Counted from the first letter of the stretch, positions 53,572 through 62,852 are shown. The stretch: 64,000 nt of DNA from Methylomonas sp. LL1 (GCF_015711015.1 NZ_CP064653.1:620001-684000); one strand, 5' to 3'. Numbers and translations: made by a program. The notes: generated from the letters alone by a model not told the origin.

Positions 53572-54447
53572 TTAAAAACCTATCCGCAGACTTTTCAATA
53601 CTTCTGCCACTTCGGGTTTTGCGGCCGATGTGGGTGGGAATATAGCGCAGATTGTGCGACGAATTTCCGGATCTGACAGATAACGAACTCGAATCTTATC
53701 TGCATTTTTGGTGATGGTGAATTCCGGCATTAGCGCAACACCGATTCCGGCGCGTACCATACTCAGTATCCACTCTTCGCTATTACTTCTATAGGCAGCA
53801 TATAGATCGACCTGTTGACCCTGACAAATACTCCTAAGTGTTTCCCGTAACTCACAGTTCAGGCGATCCAGGTAAGGCTCGGTTTGTATGGTCGCTAAAT
53901 CAATTTGTTGCAGTTGATTGAAACGGTGTTTGTCGTTGAAGACGACGACATAGCGTTCTTCGTACAGCTTTAAAGACTGGTAATGCCCTGCCGGTAAGGA
54001 TGTTGGTGCGCTGATAACTAAATCCAGGCCATCTTCATCAAGTTGATTCAATAGATTGCATTCACTGTCGACGACTAATTCCAGTTCTACATGTGGTCGT
54101 TCTTGCTGAAAGTCAGCGAAGAATGGACTTAAATGGTGTGCGGCAATTGTCGTCATCACTCCGATGCGAAGTGGCACAGTATTTAAGCGGCTGAAACGCA
54201 CAGCCTCAGCTTTGACAGCTTGCGTCTTGCGCACTATGTCGCGAATAGAAGGTTCGATCAAACGTCCTAAAGCCGTCAATCGACATCCGCCGCGGTCTCG
54301 GCTAAATAGCTCACCGCCAAGTTCATCTTCCAATTTCTTAATTGCTTGCGTCAGGGAGGGTTGGGCCACATAGGTTGCTTGTGCAGCGCGAGTAAACGAA
54401 CCTTTATCGCAGACGGCCAGAAAATAGCGTATTTGTTGCATTTCCAC
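53572..54447 (-). CDS. LysR-family transcriptional regulator
   Basis: A 291-aa LysR-type regulator. The N-terminal winged helix is clear: MQQIRYFLAVCDKGSFTRAAQAT, QPSLTQAIKKLEDELGGELFSRD. The periplasmic-binding-type effector domain starts with LRIGVMTTIAAHHLSPFFADF near residue 93. It is divergent from an EthD-domain gene, with an inverted repeat containing a T-N11-A box in the 118-bp region between them. It therefore likely controls the EthD/membrane protein/esterase cluster. Confidence 0.92.
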   Translation of the reverse strand: MEMQQIRYFLAVCDKGSFTRAAQATYVAQPSLTQAIKKLEDELGGELFSRDRGGCRLTALGRLIEPSIRDIVRKTQAVKAEAVRFSRLNTVPLRIGVMTTIAAHHLSPFFADFQQERPHVELELVVDSECNLLNQLDEDGLDLVISAPTSLPAGHYQSLKLYEERYVVVFNDKHRFNQLQQIDLATIQTEPYLDRLNCELRETLRSICQGQQVDLYAAYRSNSEEWILSMVRAGIGVALMPEFTITKNADKIRVRYLSDPEIRRTICAIFPPTSAAKPEVAEVLKSLRIGF

Positions 54448-54464
54448 TGCTTGCCTCCTTTTTG

Positions 54465-54481
54465 AATAGGTAAAACCTATT
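54465..54481. promoter_or_regulatory. LysR-type box
   Basis: AATAGGT and ACCTATT form a perfect inverted repeat around AAA, and ATAGGTAAAACCTAT fits the T-N11-A rule of LysR regulators. It lies 18 bp from the LysR start and about 85 bp from the divergent EthD gene, the usual place for an autoregulatory and activating site. Confidence 0.6.
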
Positions 54482-54565
54482 ATTCCATAGAAAAATGGTA
54501 TTTTACAATTAACCTAACTCATTATTTAATATAAACACCCAATCACATAAATATTCAATATTCCT

Positions 54566-54892
54566 ATGAAAACTGCAAAATTAATCGTAATGTACCCTAC
54601 GCCAACAGATTTAAAAACTTTTGAACGCCGTTATGCTGATGAGCATGTGCCGATGGCTGTCGAAAAGCTGGTCGGCAAAACACGATTGGTCGCCTCATTG
54701 ATTCTTTCCAATGCAGACAAATCTGCAGCGCAGTTTCATCGGATTGCCGAGGTTTATTTTCCATCACTCGCTGAATTAAAGGCTTGTCTGAATTCACCAG
54801 GCGGTCAAGAAACAGCTCAGCATGCCGTTGAGATTTCTAGCGGTGGTGAGCCGTTGTTTCTGATCTCCGAGGTGGAAACCTTTGATTTCTAA
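54566..54892 (+). CDS. EthD-domain protein
   Basis: A 108-aa dimeric alpha/beta-barrel protein of the EthD family: KLIVMYPTPTDLKTFERRYADEHVPMA at the start and VYFPSLAELKACLNSPGGQE in the middle. EthD-like proteins occur with oxidative degradation genes, usually with an unclear role. First gene of a rightward cluster divergent from the LysR regulator. Confidence 0.82.
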   Translation: MKTAKLIVMYPTPTDLKTFERRYADEHVPMAVEKLVGKTRLVASLILSNADKSAAQFHRIAEVYFPSLAELKACLNSPGGQETAQHAVEISSGGEPLFLISEVETFDF

Positions 54893-54934
54893 ACCGACCA
54901 TCGGATTTAACATAATCACAGAGGGAGCAAATCA

Positions 54935-55540
54935 ATGTCTAACTCTATCAACAAACTAAAAAAGGTGGCTTATAAAAGCATTAGGTGGCTGAGTCTGCTG
55001 CCTGTTGTCTTTTTGGTCGGATTAATGCCGACTATTGTCCAAGCGCATCGCGGTGCGCCTGACGAGGCCGATGCTTGCGTTACGAGGGTTGGTTTTGAAC
55101 GAGTCCATTTCACGGCCTATACCCCGACTCTGTCAGGGGATCGGGAATATTGCAGCATCATTCCCGAAATCGGCCCAACTAATTTGGTGTTCGACTACGA
55201 AGGTAAAAGTCTGCGCAATGTCAGCGTGGAATTCGAAATCACCAAAGAACCTGAAGGGCAAAGGGTTTTTTATCAGCAGCCGAAAAAAGTTAAAAACGGC
55301 ACTTTCGATAGTTTGGTCGATTTTAGTCAGTATGGTGCTGGTAATTATTTGGCTCACATCGCTATTGTCGACAAGGATAAGCGTCTTGATACTCATATTC
55401 CGTTCTCTGTTGGCCTGGAATCGGTTCCGGGAAAAAGCTATATGCTGCAGATTGTGATGATCGGAAGCTTGTTGTTGCTGGCTTATATATTACTGAAGTT
55501 AGCGAATAAGGAAGCGATCAATCACTCACCTGAGACATGA
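54935..55540 (+). CDS. Unknown exported protein with C-terminal membrane anchor
   Basis: A 201-aa protein. A signal-type N-terminus (WLSLLPVVFLVGLMPTIVQAHRG) is followed by a periplasmic beta-rich domain (RVHFTAYTP, LVFDYEGKSLRNVSVEFEITK, DFSQYGAGNYLAHIAIVDKDK) and a C-terminal helix (MLQIVMIGSLLLLAYILLKL). The layout recalls YtkA/FixH-like domains that sense or carry small ligands, but no family is assured. It lies between the EthD and esterase genes and is likely co-transcribed. Confidence 0.6.
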   Translation: MSNSINKLKKVAYKSIRWLSLLPVVFLVGLMPTIVQAHRGAPDEADACVTRVGFERVHFTAYTPTLSGDREYCSIIPEIGPTNLVFDYEGKSLRNVSVEFEITKEPEGQRVFYQQPKKVKNGTFDSLVDFSQYGAGNYLAHIAIVDKDKRLDTHIPFSVGLESVPGKSYMLQIVMIGSLLLLAYILLKLANKEAINHSPET

Positions 55541-55584
55541 TCGAATGGTACAGGCGAGTCAAACGAACTTAGGGGAATATAACT

Positions 55585-56481
55585 ATGAATATGACTCAAT
55601 TAAAGGTTTATTTTTTAAGAATTAATTCTTGGCAGAAAGTGCTATTCGGGTTACCGATATTAGTAATGGTTGTCATGCTTTTGATGGATCATAGTGGCGA
55701 CTCGGTACAATTGGGGCAAGCCGTGTATCGGCCTGAGATGCTGCAACGTCTTTGCAAAGCTGATCAACTCAGTGGAGACGCTGGAGAGACTTATGGCGAA
55801 GAAACCGAAAACGGCATCAAATACAATGTCCGCACACCAGCCAATTATGATGCATCCGTTGCCCACCCACTATTACTGGTATTTTCTCCGGCAGGATCGA
55901 ATCGGGCTAAAACCGAAAAAACAACTGGATTCACTTTTCCTGCTACCCAAGCCGGTTTCATCGTGGCCTATGCGGATCATCCGGAATTGTCGCCCAGCAC
56001 TACCGTAGAATTAGGCACCATTCCCAGCTTAATGGCTAAAAAGTGGTGTATTGATGAAAAACAAGTCTATGTTACCGGACATTCCGATGGAGGGACTTCG
56101 GCGATGGCATTAGCATTTATGACTGGCACACGACACATCCCACGTGCCATTGCGCCGAGCGCAGCAGGGGTTGCGTATGATGATTTACGCGACCGAAGAT
56201 GCCCTGAACCCTTGCCGGTTATGGTTATGCACAGCAGCAAGGATCGCCTGTTTCCTGGTTATGGTCAGCAAGCGGTGGGTTGGTGGGCGGCTTGTAATAA
56301 ATGTGATCCTATTCCGGATAAAATCGCAAATGGTTGCTTCTCTTATTCAGGGTGTGCCGGGGGCGTAAAAACGTTGTACTGTGAAGGTGATCAAATCCAT
56401 TCACATTGGCCCGAGCGAAGTCAGGATATCATCGAGTTTTTTGTGTCAGCGACTCAAGTTAGCCCACGGGGGGCAAAGTGA
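55585..56481 (+). CDS. Exported PHB-depolymerase-like esterase
   Basis: A 298-aa alpha/beta hydrolase of the poly(3-hydroxybutyrate) depolymerase/LpqC type. An N-terminal hydrophobic segment (VLFGLPILVMVVMLLM) suggests export or anchoring. The oxyanion region LLLVFSPAGSNRA, nucleophile GHSDGG near residues 165-170, Asp in VMHSSKDRLFPG near 217 and His in GDQIHSHWP near 273 make a plausible triad. It likely cleaves a carboxylic ester; the substrate is unknown. Last gene of the EthD-containing cluster. Confidence 0.82.
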   Translation: MNMTQLKVYFLRINSWQKVLFGLPILVMVVMLLMDHSGDSVQLGQAVYRPEMLQRLCKADQLSGDAGETYGEETENGIKYNVRTPANYDASVAHPLLLVFSPAGSNRAKTEKTTGFTFPATQAGFIVAYADHPELSPSTTVELGTIPSLMAKKWCIDEKQVYVTGHSDGGTSAMALAFMTGTRHIPRAIAPSAAGVAYDDLRDRRCPEPLPVMVMHSSKDRLFPGYGQQAVGWWAACNKCDPIPDKIANGCFSYSGCAGGVKTLYCEGDQIHSHWPERSQDIIEFFVSATQVSPRGAK

Positions 56482-56545
56482 AATTTGCTCTATATGAATC
56501 GCAGTGGGTGCAAAGGTATCCATTCAATTTTAAAGGTATTAGTTT

Positions 56546-56965
56546 ATGGAAAAATATGAAGGAAGTTGCGCGTGTGGCACTATTAGATATTTTTTTGAAG
56601 GCGAACCTATTAATTCGGCATTCTGCTACTGCAAGGAATGTCAAGTGCATACTGGTTCGGATAAATGGTTCGTGTTATGGGTGCCAAAAGATAAATTCTC
56701 TTTCACAAAAGGTTCTCCTTCGTCGTTTACGCGGAAAGGTGATTCCGGGGAAAACGTCAATTATCAGTTTTGTGGGGCTTGCGGCACAACCTTGTGTGCT
56801 GAAATAACTGCAGGAGATTTTTATTCAGTCGCAGCCTCAACATTAGCTGGCAACAAAAACTTATCTCCCAAAATGGCAATTTATACTGCTTCAGCTCCAA
56901 ACTGGGCAGTGTTTCCAGAAGGCGTACCCAAATTTGCTGCCTTGCCTCCTGATTTTAGTGCTTAA
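56546..56965 (+). CDS. GFA (CENP-V) family protein
   Basis: A 139-aa zinc-binding protein of the GFA family (glutathione-dependent formaldehyde-activating enzyme/CENP-V fold). Zinc ligands are visible as SCACGTIRYFFEG, FCYCKECQVHTGS and FCGACGTTLCAE. Members bind glutathione adducts or have unknown roles. It ends 2 bp before an attC-like sequence and could be an integron gene cassette. A second GFA gene is at 60192-60605, only distantly similar. Confidence 0.85.
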   Translation: MEKYEGSCACGTIRYFFEGEPINSAFCYCKECQVHTGSDKWFVLWVPKDKFSFTKGSPSSFTRKGDSGENVNYQFCGACGTTLCAEITAGDFYSVAASTLAGNKNLSPKMAIYTASAPNWAVFPEGVPKFAALPPDFSA

Positions 56966-56967
56966 AT

Positions 56968-57008
56968 GCCTAACAAGTCAGTCAAAAGGACGCGCCGCCC
57001 GTTGGCGG
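56968..57008. repeat. attC-like left half after the GFA gene
   Basis: The exact core GCCTAAC (RYYYAAC consensus) at 56968-56974 is followed by AAGTCAGTCAAAAGGACGCG and CCGCCCGTTGGCGG, the usual beginning of an attC palindrome immediately downstream of a cassette gene. A convincing right half with GTTRRRY is missing, so the site appears truncated. Confidence 0.45.
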
Positions 57009-57095
57009 TTTTGGAGTTTCAGTTTGTGAATGGTGCAACGCGGTGATTCAACTAAAACCGTATACACAAACCTGTATTGAACAATGAGAGACCAA

Positions 57096-57578
57096 ATGAG
57101 AATTTTTTTGGCAGCCGTAATTATTATTTCTTTCGCAGGTTCTGCATTAGCTCAGGAAAAAATCGATCGCATGCGCGCTGTTACCATGGAATCGTTTACG
57201 CCGGATACTGTGAAGTGGAATGACGAACGGCTACTCCCTAAAGGCGCCAAAAGTGTAGTTCTAGTTGGTGACCCAAACAAAGCAGGAGTTTTTATCGTTT
57301 GGCTGAAATTTCCGTCCAATTATCCGATTCCACCGCATATACACCCATTTACAGAAGTAATTACAGTCCTGCGCGGCAAATTAGGAAATGGTATAGGTGA
57401 AACATTCGACACAAATAAGGGCGAGATGCTTAAAGCAGGTTCCAGTTTTGTGCTACCCGCAGGTCACACCCATTATGTCTGGACAACTGATGAGGAAACA
57501 GTCATCGAGCTAATCGCCACTGGGCCATGGGGTATTACTTATACCAATCCTGCCGATGATCCACGCAAGAAGAAATAG
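57096..57578 (+). CDS. Exported cupin-domain protein
   Basis: A 160-aa single-cupin protein with a signal peptide (MRIFLAAVIIISFAGSALA). Metal-binding motifs are PPHIHPFTEVITVLRG near residues 81-96 and GHTHYVWTTDEE near 124-135. Export is likely; the reaction is unknown. ATG 57096 is preferred over 57084 because it starts the signal peptide cleanly. It lies between attC-like sequences. Confidence 0.78.
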   Translation: MRIFLAAVIIISFAGSALAQEKIDRMRAVTMESFTPDTVKWNDERLLPKGAKSVVLVGDPNKAGVFIVWLKFPSNYPIPPHIHPFTEVITVLRGKLGNGIGETFDTNKGEMLKAGSSFVLPAGHTHYVWTTDEETVIELIATGPWGITYTNPADDPRKKK

Positions 57579-57983
57579 CGCGTAGGTAGAGTGAACTTGC
57601 GAACCACAACAAAATTTAAATCAAGCGTAACCCGATGCTCCATAACGTTTCACCACTGAGCTTTGCGTTGAGCGGCATGATTAACCAATGCTTTAAAAGG
57701 GGGGCATTTATATGGGAGACTCAGTGAGCTCAAATCATAAAATCTGGGGTACGACCACTTCGAGGGATTATAAGCAAACTAGGATCGCAGGATGGATTGG
57801 TACTGGATTATTCGGCTCTCACAGATTTCCCGTGGTTAACCACAACCGATAGCGCGCATAAACAGCCTAAGATCACTACATATAGTGTCTACCACGGCAA
57901 TTCTTGGAGAGCCGATTATTCATGGCGCTCAAGCGGGACGGTCGCTATCGCGCCCGCCCCTTAGCTTTACGTTGAGCGCTCAA
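57579..57983. other. Gene-free stretch with attC-type cores
   Basis: About 400 bp. An isolated GTTGAGC core (57667-57673) and a fuller attC-like site (57920-57977) are present. Otherwise I see no supported ORF. Confidence 0.5.
57920..57977. repeat. attC-like site upstream of the GAF/HD-GYP pseudogene
   Basis: AAGCGGGACGGTCGC (57931-57945) and GCGCCCGCCCCTTAG (57950-57964) pair as an imperfect stem with unpaired bases, and are followed by ACGTTGAGC with the GTTRRRY core (57971-57977). This is the right half of an integron attC site, 6 bp before the pseudogene start. The outer left core is degenerate. Confidence 0.5.
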
Positions 57984-59159
57984 ATGACGACCAATGGGCA
58001 TCCCAGCACCGAGCGATTGCAGCAACTCAATCGCATGTATCGCACGATAAGCCGTTGTAACCGCTACATGATCCGAGCTGAGGACGAGAAAACTCTCGCA
58101 CAGGATTTCTGCTCGGTGATGGTGGAAGAAGGCGGCTATCGCATGGCCTGGGTGGGGTAAGCAGAAAGCGACGAGGCTCGAAGCATTCGCCCTATCGCTT
58201 ACGCTGGACTCGAAAGTGGCTATCTCGAGAATCTGAATCTCACTTGGGCCGACACGGATCGCGGGAGCTGACCAGCCGCCCGCTGCATTCGCGAGCAGAC
58301 CATTCAGGTGACGCGGGATATCGCCAATGATCCGCAGTTCGTGTTCTGGCGCGAAGAGGCCGCTAAGCGCGGCTACGCCTCGTCAATCGCATTGCCGCTA
58401 ACGATCGGGGCGGGAACAATTGGCTTCCTCGGCATGTATTCGGAGCGCGGCGACGCGTTCGACGAGGAGGAAATCGGGCTACTCACGGAGGCCGCGGACG
58501 ATCTGGCGTATGGCATTACCGCGCTACGCAAGCATCGCGAACACGATGCTCTGCAAGAGAGGCATCTCACCCAGATCGAGGCGCTGAATCGCCTTATGGA
58601 CGCGACTGTGCAGGCCCTTGCAACTACGGTGGAAGTGCGGGACCCCTACACTGCCGGCCATCAGCGTCGTGTAGCGAAGCTGGCGGTGGCCATCGCCACG
58701 GAGATGAGGTTGCCGCCCGAGCGGATTGAAGGCTTGCAATTGGCGGCAGTGCTTCATGATATAGGCAAGATCCATGTGCCCGCGGAAATTCTCGCCAGCC
58801 CCCGCAAGCTCACCGCAGCCGAGTTCGAAATCATCAAGACGCACCCCACAGTCGGTTACGACATTCTCAAAGACATCGACTTTACGAACCCGGTGGCCCG
58901 GATCGTATTGCAGCACCACGAGAGGCTGGACGGTTCAGGGTACCCGGCCGGCTTGAAGCAGGAGCAGATCCTGCTCGAGGCGCGTATTCTTTGCGTGGCC
59001 GACGTGGTGGAGGCTATGGCGTCGCATCGCCCCTATCGGCCGGGCCTTGGTGTCCCCACAGCCTTACATGAGATCTCGGAGCACAAAGGGCAGATGTACG
59101 ATTCCGACGTCGTAAGCGCTTGCGTAGGCCTATTCCAGAGCAAGCAGTTCGAACTGTAG
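57984..59159 (+). pseudogene. GAF plus HD-GYP protein, interrupted by two in-frame stops
   Basis: One frame reads from MTTNGHPSTERLQQLNRMYR to SKQFEL at 59159 but is broken by TAA at 58158 and TGA at 58269. Between and after them the translation continues a typical GAF domain (EARSIRPIAYAGLESGYLEN, SSIALPLTIGAGTIGFLGMYS), followed by an HD-GYP phosphodiesterase: AVLHDIGKIHVP and QHHERLDGSGYPAGL. Aligned to usual GAF text, TAA replaces a Tyr codon after MAWVG and TGA a Gly codon. A functional c-di-GMP phosphodiesterase is unlikely, although the 3' part could be translated alone from near 58308. Confidence 0.8.
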
Positions 59160-59190
59160 GCTGCGACGACAGTCGAGACTCGCCGACGGC

Positions 59191-59253
59191 GCCCAAGCAT
59201 CCGTTCAACCACGACGGGCCGAAAGTGGCCCGCGGCTTAACGGTACGTTGGTA
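59191..59253. repeat. attC-like site after the HD-GYP pseudogene
   Basis: GCCCAAG (one base from RYYYAAC) starts a palindrome with CGACGGGCC and GGCCCGCGG arms around GAAAGT and ends at ACGTTGGTA, near the GTTRRRY consensus. It lies 32 bp past the pseudogene, as expected for a gene cassette. Confidence 0.45.
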
Positions 59254-59268
59254 GGTAAGAAGAAGGCG

Positions 59269-59421
59269 ATGATCCAGCTCATCCACGTCGAAATTGCCGG
59301 CTTCATCTGTGCCACAGTTTTTGGAGTAATTTGGGCTCTTGACCCGACCGGGAATTGGGAGCCTTTGACTGCACTTTGCGGGCTCATTGAGGTCGGTACA
59401 GAATTTGCGAGCTTCGCCTAG
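59269..59421 (+). CDS. 50-aa hydrophobic ORF in a cassette-like unit
   Basis: A 50-residue ORF beginning MIQLIHVEIAGFICATVFGV and ending in VGTEFASFA, with AGAAGG close before the ATG. It has one hydrophobic helix and WALDP/NWEP motifs that recall small membrane proteins found in integron cassettes. It is placed between two attC-like sites 15 bp and 29 bp away. Function unknown. Confidence 0.45.
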   Translation: MIQLIHVEIAGFICATVFGVIWALDPTGNWEPLTALCGLIEVGTEFASFA

Positions 59422-60191
59422 TCTGCGCTACAAGTGATAAGGGCGGGCGGCCTAAAACGGCTGAACAACGGATTGTCCAGGCGATGGCGAACCTCTGCCA
59501 ACCGATGAACCGTGAGTTGAGCGGCTCCTTTTCCGTTAGGTGCTTACCAGCTATTAACGGAACGATATCGCTGACTGTCTTTGGCCGGTGATGAGGCAGT
59601 GATAATGTCAATTTGCTAGCCGAATATCGGACAGCCGATTGGGTTACATGATGCCTTAATTATTAAAATGGGATAGCTACTCCGAGCGGCGGCTTTTGGC
59701 CGTTCGGTTGAGGTCGCCAACGTCGGTTTTGTAGTCCTCTCCAGTCCCAAAATCTGGTTTCGGCCGACTGGCAGCTTTGGAGAAACGTGACAGGCTAGTT
59801 TGGGTCGATTGCGACAGTTCACAGCTCCTAAAAAACTCATTCTGTACTGGCGCAATCATATCGGAATGGGTGGTGGTTTTGAGATTGGAATCAGTGGCGG
59901 GTTTGATCGGAATACGCACGCTAGTCCATCCTGCAACGATTTCCGTTTGCTCGGGCGTAGCAAGTAGTTTTTTATTGGTCTGGGCCCAATTAGCTCCTAA
60001 TATGTCGTCATATTGTAGCTTCCTGCTTTGCAAGGCCAACCGGCTTTTGGTTTCTGTTTGTCGCGGGAAGGCCGCTCGCTTTATGATGTAGACTTAAGAC
60101 GCTAAACCGGTCAGGGTTCTTATGCAAGGATTTGGCTCGTCCGGTTCTGGGTGCGCGTCCGCTATTTCGTTTTTTATTACCAGGGGGCTTT
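59422..60191. other. Gene-free stretch
   Basis: About 770 bp. Beyond the attC-like sequence at its left end, ORFs on either strand are short, mutually overlapping and lack good ribosome binding sites, so I call none. No tRNA, terminator or insertion sequence is seen. Confidence 0.5.
59450..59541. repeat. Degenerate attC-like site
   Basis: It starts with GCCTAAA (one base from RYYYAAC) and ends with CCGTTAGGT (exact GTTRRRY) 92 bp later. Internal pairing is weak. It is supported mainly by spacing after the 50-aa ORF. Confidence 0.35.
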
Positions 60192-60605
60192 ATGACAATC
60201 ACGTTTAAAGGCGGCTGCCTTTGCGGCGCCGTGAAATACCAAGTCAGTGGAAATCCAGAACGTTTTTATCACTGCCATTGTTCCCGTTGCCGCAAGTCTT
60301 CCGGCACTGGGCACGCTACCAATCTGTTCTTGGCAAACGCGGATTTGGCGTTTACCGCCGGAGAATCTTTGGTGAAGCAATTCAAAGTGCCGGACGCCAA
60401 GCGCTTCACCCGCCAGTTTTGCAGCGAATGCGGCAGCCAAGTTGCTCGATTTGTTCCAGAACTAAACGGAGTCGTGGTTCCTGCCGGATCGCTGGACGAT
60501 GAAATTCCAATCAAACCTCAAGCACGAATTTTCTGGCATTCAAGAACTGATTGGTCATGCGATGGAGATACCTTGCCGCGCTATGCTGAATATCCGGAGA
60601 GTTAA
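60192..60605 (+). CDS. GFA (CENP-V) family protein
   Basis: A 137-aa zinc protein of the GFA family. Ligand motifs: GGCLCGAVKYQVSG, HCHCSRCRKSSG and FCSECGSQVAR. The C-terminal part IPIKPQARIFWHSRTDWSC is typical for the family. The frame is open from 60132, but ATG 60192 begins the domain and has GGGGG-type purines upstream. It is transcribed alone. Confidence 0.87.
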   Translation: MTITFKGGCLCGAVKYQVSGNPERFYHCHCSRCRKSSGTGHATNLFLANADLAFTAGESLVKQFKVPDAKRFTRQFCSECGSQVARFVPELNGVVVPAGSLDDEIPIKPQARIFWHSRTDWSCDGDTLPRYAEYPES

Positions 60606-60711
60606 ACGGCGTCTAATGTTTTACGACGGAGCGCCAGGAAACACTTAGGACACCATAACCAACGCAAACGACGCCGCGTGTTTGCTGTTGGTTCTGAGCC
60701 AATCGCTAAAC

Positions 60712-61848
60712 CTAATCGGAATTTTCCAACGCATTCATTGCCCGTTGCGCGATGAAGCCATGCACTGTTTCGGTAGGATGTATGCCGTCCCAGAATAGGT
60801 AAGTTCCGGGTTTTTTACAGGTAAATGGCGGATTGTTTGGCTTGATGCAAGCGTCGGTGACATTGATTATGCCAAACAGATTCGAATCATTGCTTTCTTG
60901 ATCATAAATGATCTCTTCAAGTAAGCCATACAAATCTAGCGTGCGGATTTTAATGTCGTACATGGCATTCAATTGCGCTTGGAGCACTGACAGTGCTTCA
61001 TTGAAGCCCACAGACAAAAAGTTGGCATTGTAGGCAATTGTTAGTTCTTCTGGTGTTGATGGAGGCGTATATAACCCGTTCAACAGTCTGACCGTAGGTG
61101 TCCGCGCAATATTTGGGACATTTACCAACAGAAAGTTTTCAGCCCCTAGACTGTGTAAGCTTTGAATCGTTAGCGCGATTTGAGTTATCGCTTGCCCGAT
61201 CAAAGCTTTTGCGGCTGGCTCATCTTGGGTGTTCAATAACACATCCAGCGCATCCCTCACGTCATTACCGCCTATTTCTATGGCAAATAATGTTTTTTCT
61301 GAAATCGGATGTGACGCATCGATTTGGTGATCGGCCAAGTATGCATTGACCTGGTCGGAAAGATTGAAACGACACCGGATAACATCGTCAGCCGGCGTTT
61401 CATCCGTCACTGGCCGCGCCCGTGCACCGCCCACCGCGTAATTATTAGCCTGAAGGCTGTAACTCAGTAGCGCCGGTCGCACAGTTCCAGATAAACCTTG
61501 CCCGCGCGCAAATTGTTCTATCCAGGTTGCGCCATTGGTAACGTGATGACCACCGCGGGCGTAAACCCCGTCTGGGACCAACAGCTCATAAAAATCATCC
61601 ATTATTTGCAGCTTATCCATTTGGTCGTAAGGTGGTACATTCAGCGGCTCTCCAAGGTTGCATTGGCCATAACCCAAGTCGGCCGCGTTTTTGATCAAAG
61701 TAAACGCATTCCCGGAATCGCTTAGACTGCTGCCGAATACCACGATGTTGTCAAAGTTTGATTTCTTCGCCAAAACCGCTGGCGAGCAGGCAAGGCCTGC
61801 CGCCAGCAAACCAATTTGTATAATTTTCAAACTGTCTAAAACTTGCAT
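60712..61848 (-). CDS. Exported SGNH/GDSL esterase
   Basis: A 378-aa secreted lipase/esterase. Signal peptide near residues 8-27 (IQIGLLAAGLACSPAVLA). SGNH blocks: FGSSLSDSGN (Ser), NYAVGGARA (Gly), IEIGGNDVRD (Asn) and WDGIHPTETVH (Asp/His) near the C-terminus. No autotransporter barrel follows. ATG 61848 is preferred over 61920 because AGGAGG lies 5-6 nt before it and the signal peptide starts there. Confidence 0.88.
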   Translation of the reverse strand: MQVLDSLKIIQIGLLAAGLACSPAVLAKKSNFDNIVVFGSSLSDSGNAFTLIKNAADLGYGQCNLGEPLNVPPYDQMDKLQIMDDFYELLVPDGVYARGGHHVTNGATWIEQFARGQGLSGTVRPALLSYSLQANNYAVGGARARPVTDETPADDVIRCRFNLSDQVNAYLADHQIDASHPISEKTLFAIEIGGNDVRDALDVLLNTQDEPAAKALIGQAITQIALTIQSLHSLGAENFLLVNVPNIARTPTVRLLNGLYTPPSTPEELTIAYNANFLSVGFNEALSVLQAQLNAMYDIKIRTLDLYGLLEEIIYDQESNDSNLFGIINVTDACIKPNNPPFTCKKPGTYLFWDGIHPTETVHGFIAQRAMNALENSD

Positions 61849-61975
61849 AGCGGCCTCCTGTAACGGATGTTTTATTGATGGATCCAACCTTCTAACCGAA
61901 AGGCATGGCTTTATCAACAATCTGTTTTACAACTTAGCGTACTTTTCGTTCATTGGACTTCTACCACTTCCACTA

Positions 61976-62740
61976 TTAACCCTTGTCGCATCCTCTCGGG
62001 ATCATCCAAGAATGCCTTGGTTTATCATGCTTGGCATAATCGGAGACCGGTATTTTTTCGCCGGTCACACGCTCGATGTCATCGACCGTCACCAGGTAAC
62101 GGTCCAGGTTTTTCTTGGTGGCCTCCACCGAATTCGACACGATCCAGGCGATTGCCCGCTCGTCTTGGCCACGCCCGCGAACGATTACCTTCCAGAAGGA
62201 GTCTGGCGTTGCTACGCCATGTGACTTCACGAAGTAATCATCCGTCGGATTGTTGCCCCATATCACGCCGCCAATCACCAGCAACTCATCGATGTCGCGG
62301 TAGCATTCGATAATTTCCTCGGTCAGAAGCCAAGCCCCTCGGTTCATGTTGGCCGCCTGTGGCAGGATATTGGTCATGTAGTTGCTCTGCTTGATGCCCA
62401 ATTCCGAATGATCAAGATGATTGGCCGGTACAAGGTGGCCGCGGTCGTAATTTTGGCCATAGCCCTTGGCGCTGGTCTGCTGGCATTCGCTGGGTACTTG
62501 GCGATCGAGGTAAAAACTACTATCGCGCTGGCCGGCGCCGGTGTCGTGTTGAGCGTTGTATCTGAATTTCACCGCACCGCGTTTCTCGCAATCGAGCCAG
62601 ACCGTAAAACCTTCGTAATCTAGTTGGAGTAAGCTGCCGGTTGGCTTTGGCTCCCGTAAGTCGCTTATCGGCTTGACGTATTCAGATGGTGAGCATGATG
62701 ACAATGCAATGAATACGAGCGTGAAAATGGCATATCGCAT
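61976..62740 (-). CDS. DNA/RNA non-specific endonuclease, lipoprotein-like
   Basis: A 254-aa extracytoplasmic nuclease of the NUC1/Serratia type. The catalytic motif is YDRGHLVPANHL, followed by the metal-binding NYMTNILPQAANMNRGAW. The N-terminus (MRYAIFTLVFIALSSCSPS) looks like a lipoprotein signal with Cys in LSSC. ATG 62740 is chosen over 62764 because it starts the signal peptide. It would degrade external nucleic acid. Confidence 0.87.
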   Translation of the reverse strand: MRYAIFTLVFIALSSCSPSEYVKPISDLREPKPTGSLLQLDYEGFTVWLDCEKRGAVKFRYNAQHDTGAGQRDSSFYLDRQVPSECQQTSAKGYGQNYDRGHLVPANHLDHSELGIKQSNYMTNILPQAANMNRGAWLLTEEIIECYRDIDELLVIGGVIWGNNPTDDYFVKSHGVATPDSFWKVIVRGRGQDERAIAWIVSNSVEATKKNLDRYLVTVDDIERVTGEKIPVSDYAKHDKPRHSWMIPRGCDKG

Positions 62741-62852
62741 GGTTGGCGGCTGATCCTGAAACAAAAAGGCCGCAAATCTACCATGCTACTCCGCATACTA
62801 AAAAACCGATTAGCCTAGCGGCGATTGAGGGGGATAACTCTGGTGACTTATG

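Noticed and set aside
57984-59159. Stop-codon recoding (readthrough or selenocysteine) in the GAF/HD-GYP gene
   Set aside because: Two different stops, TAA and TGA, with no recoding structure evident; the replaced residues are an ordinary Tyr and Gly.
59677-60039. 120-aa minus-strand ORF and overlapping frames in 59.6-60.1 kb
   Set aside because: No ribosome binding site, no recognisable motif, and competing frames on both strands of similar length.
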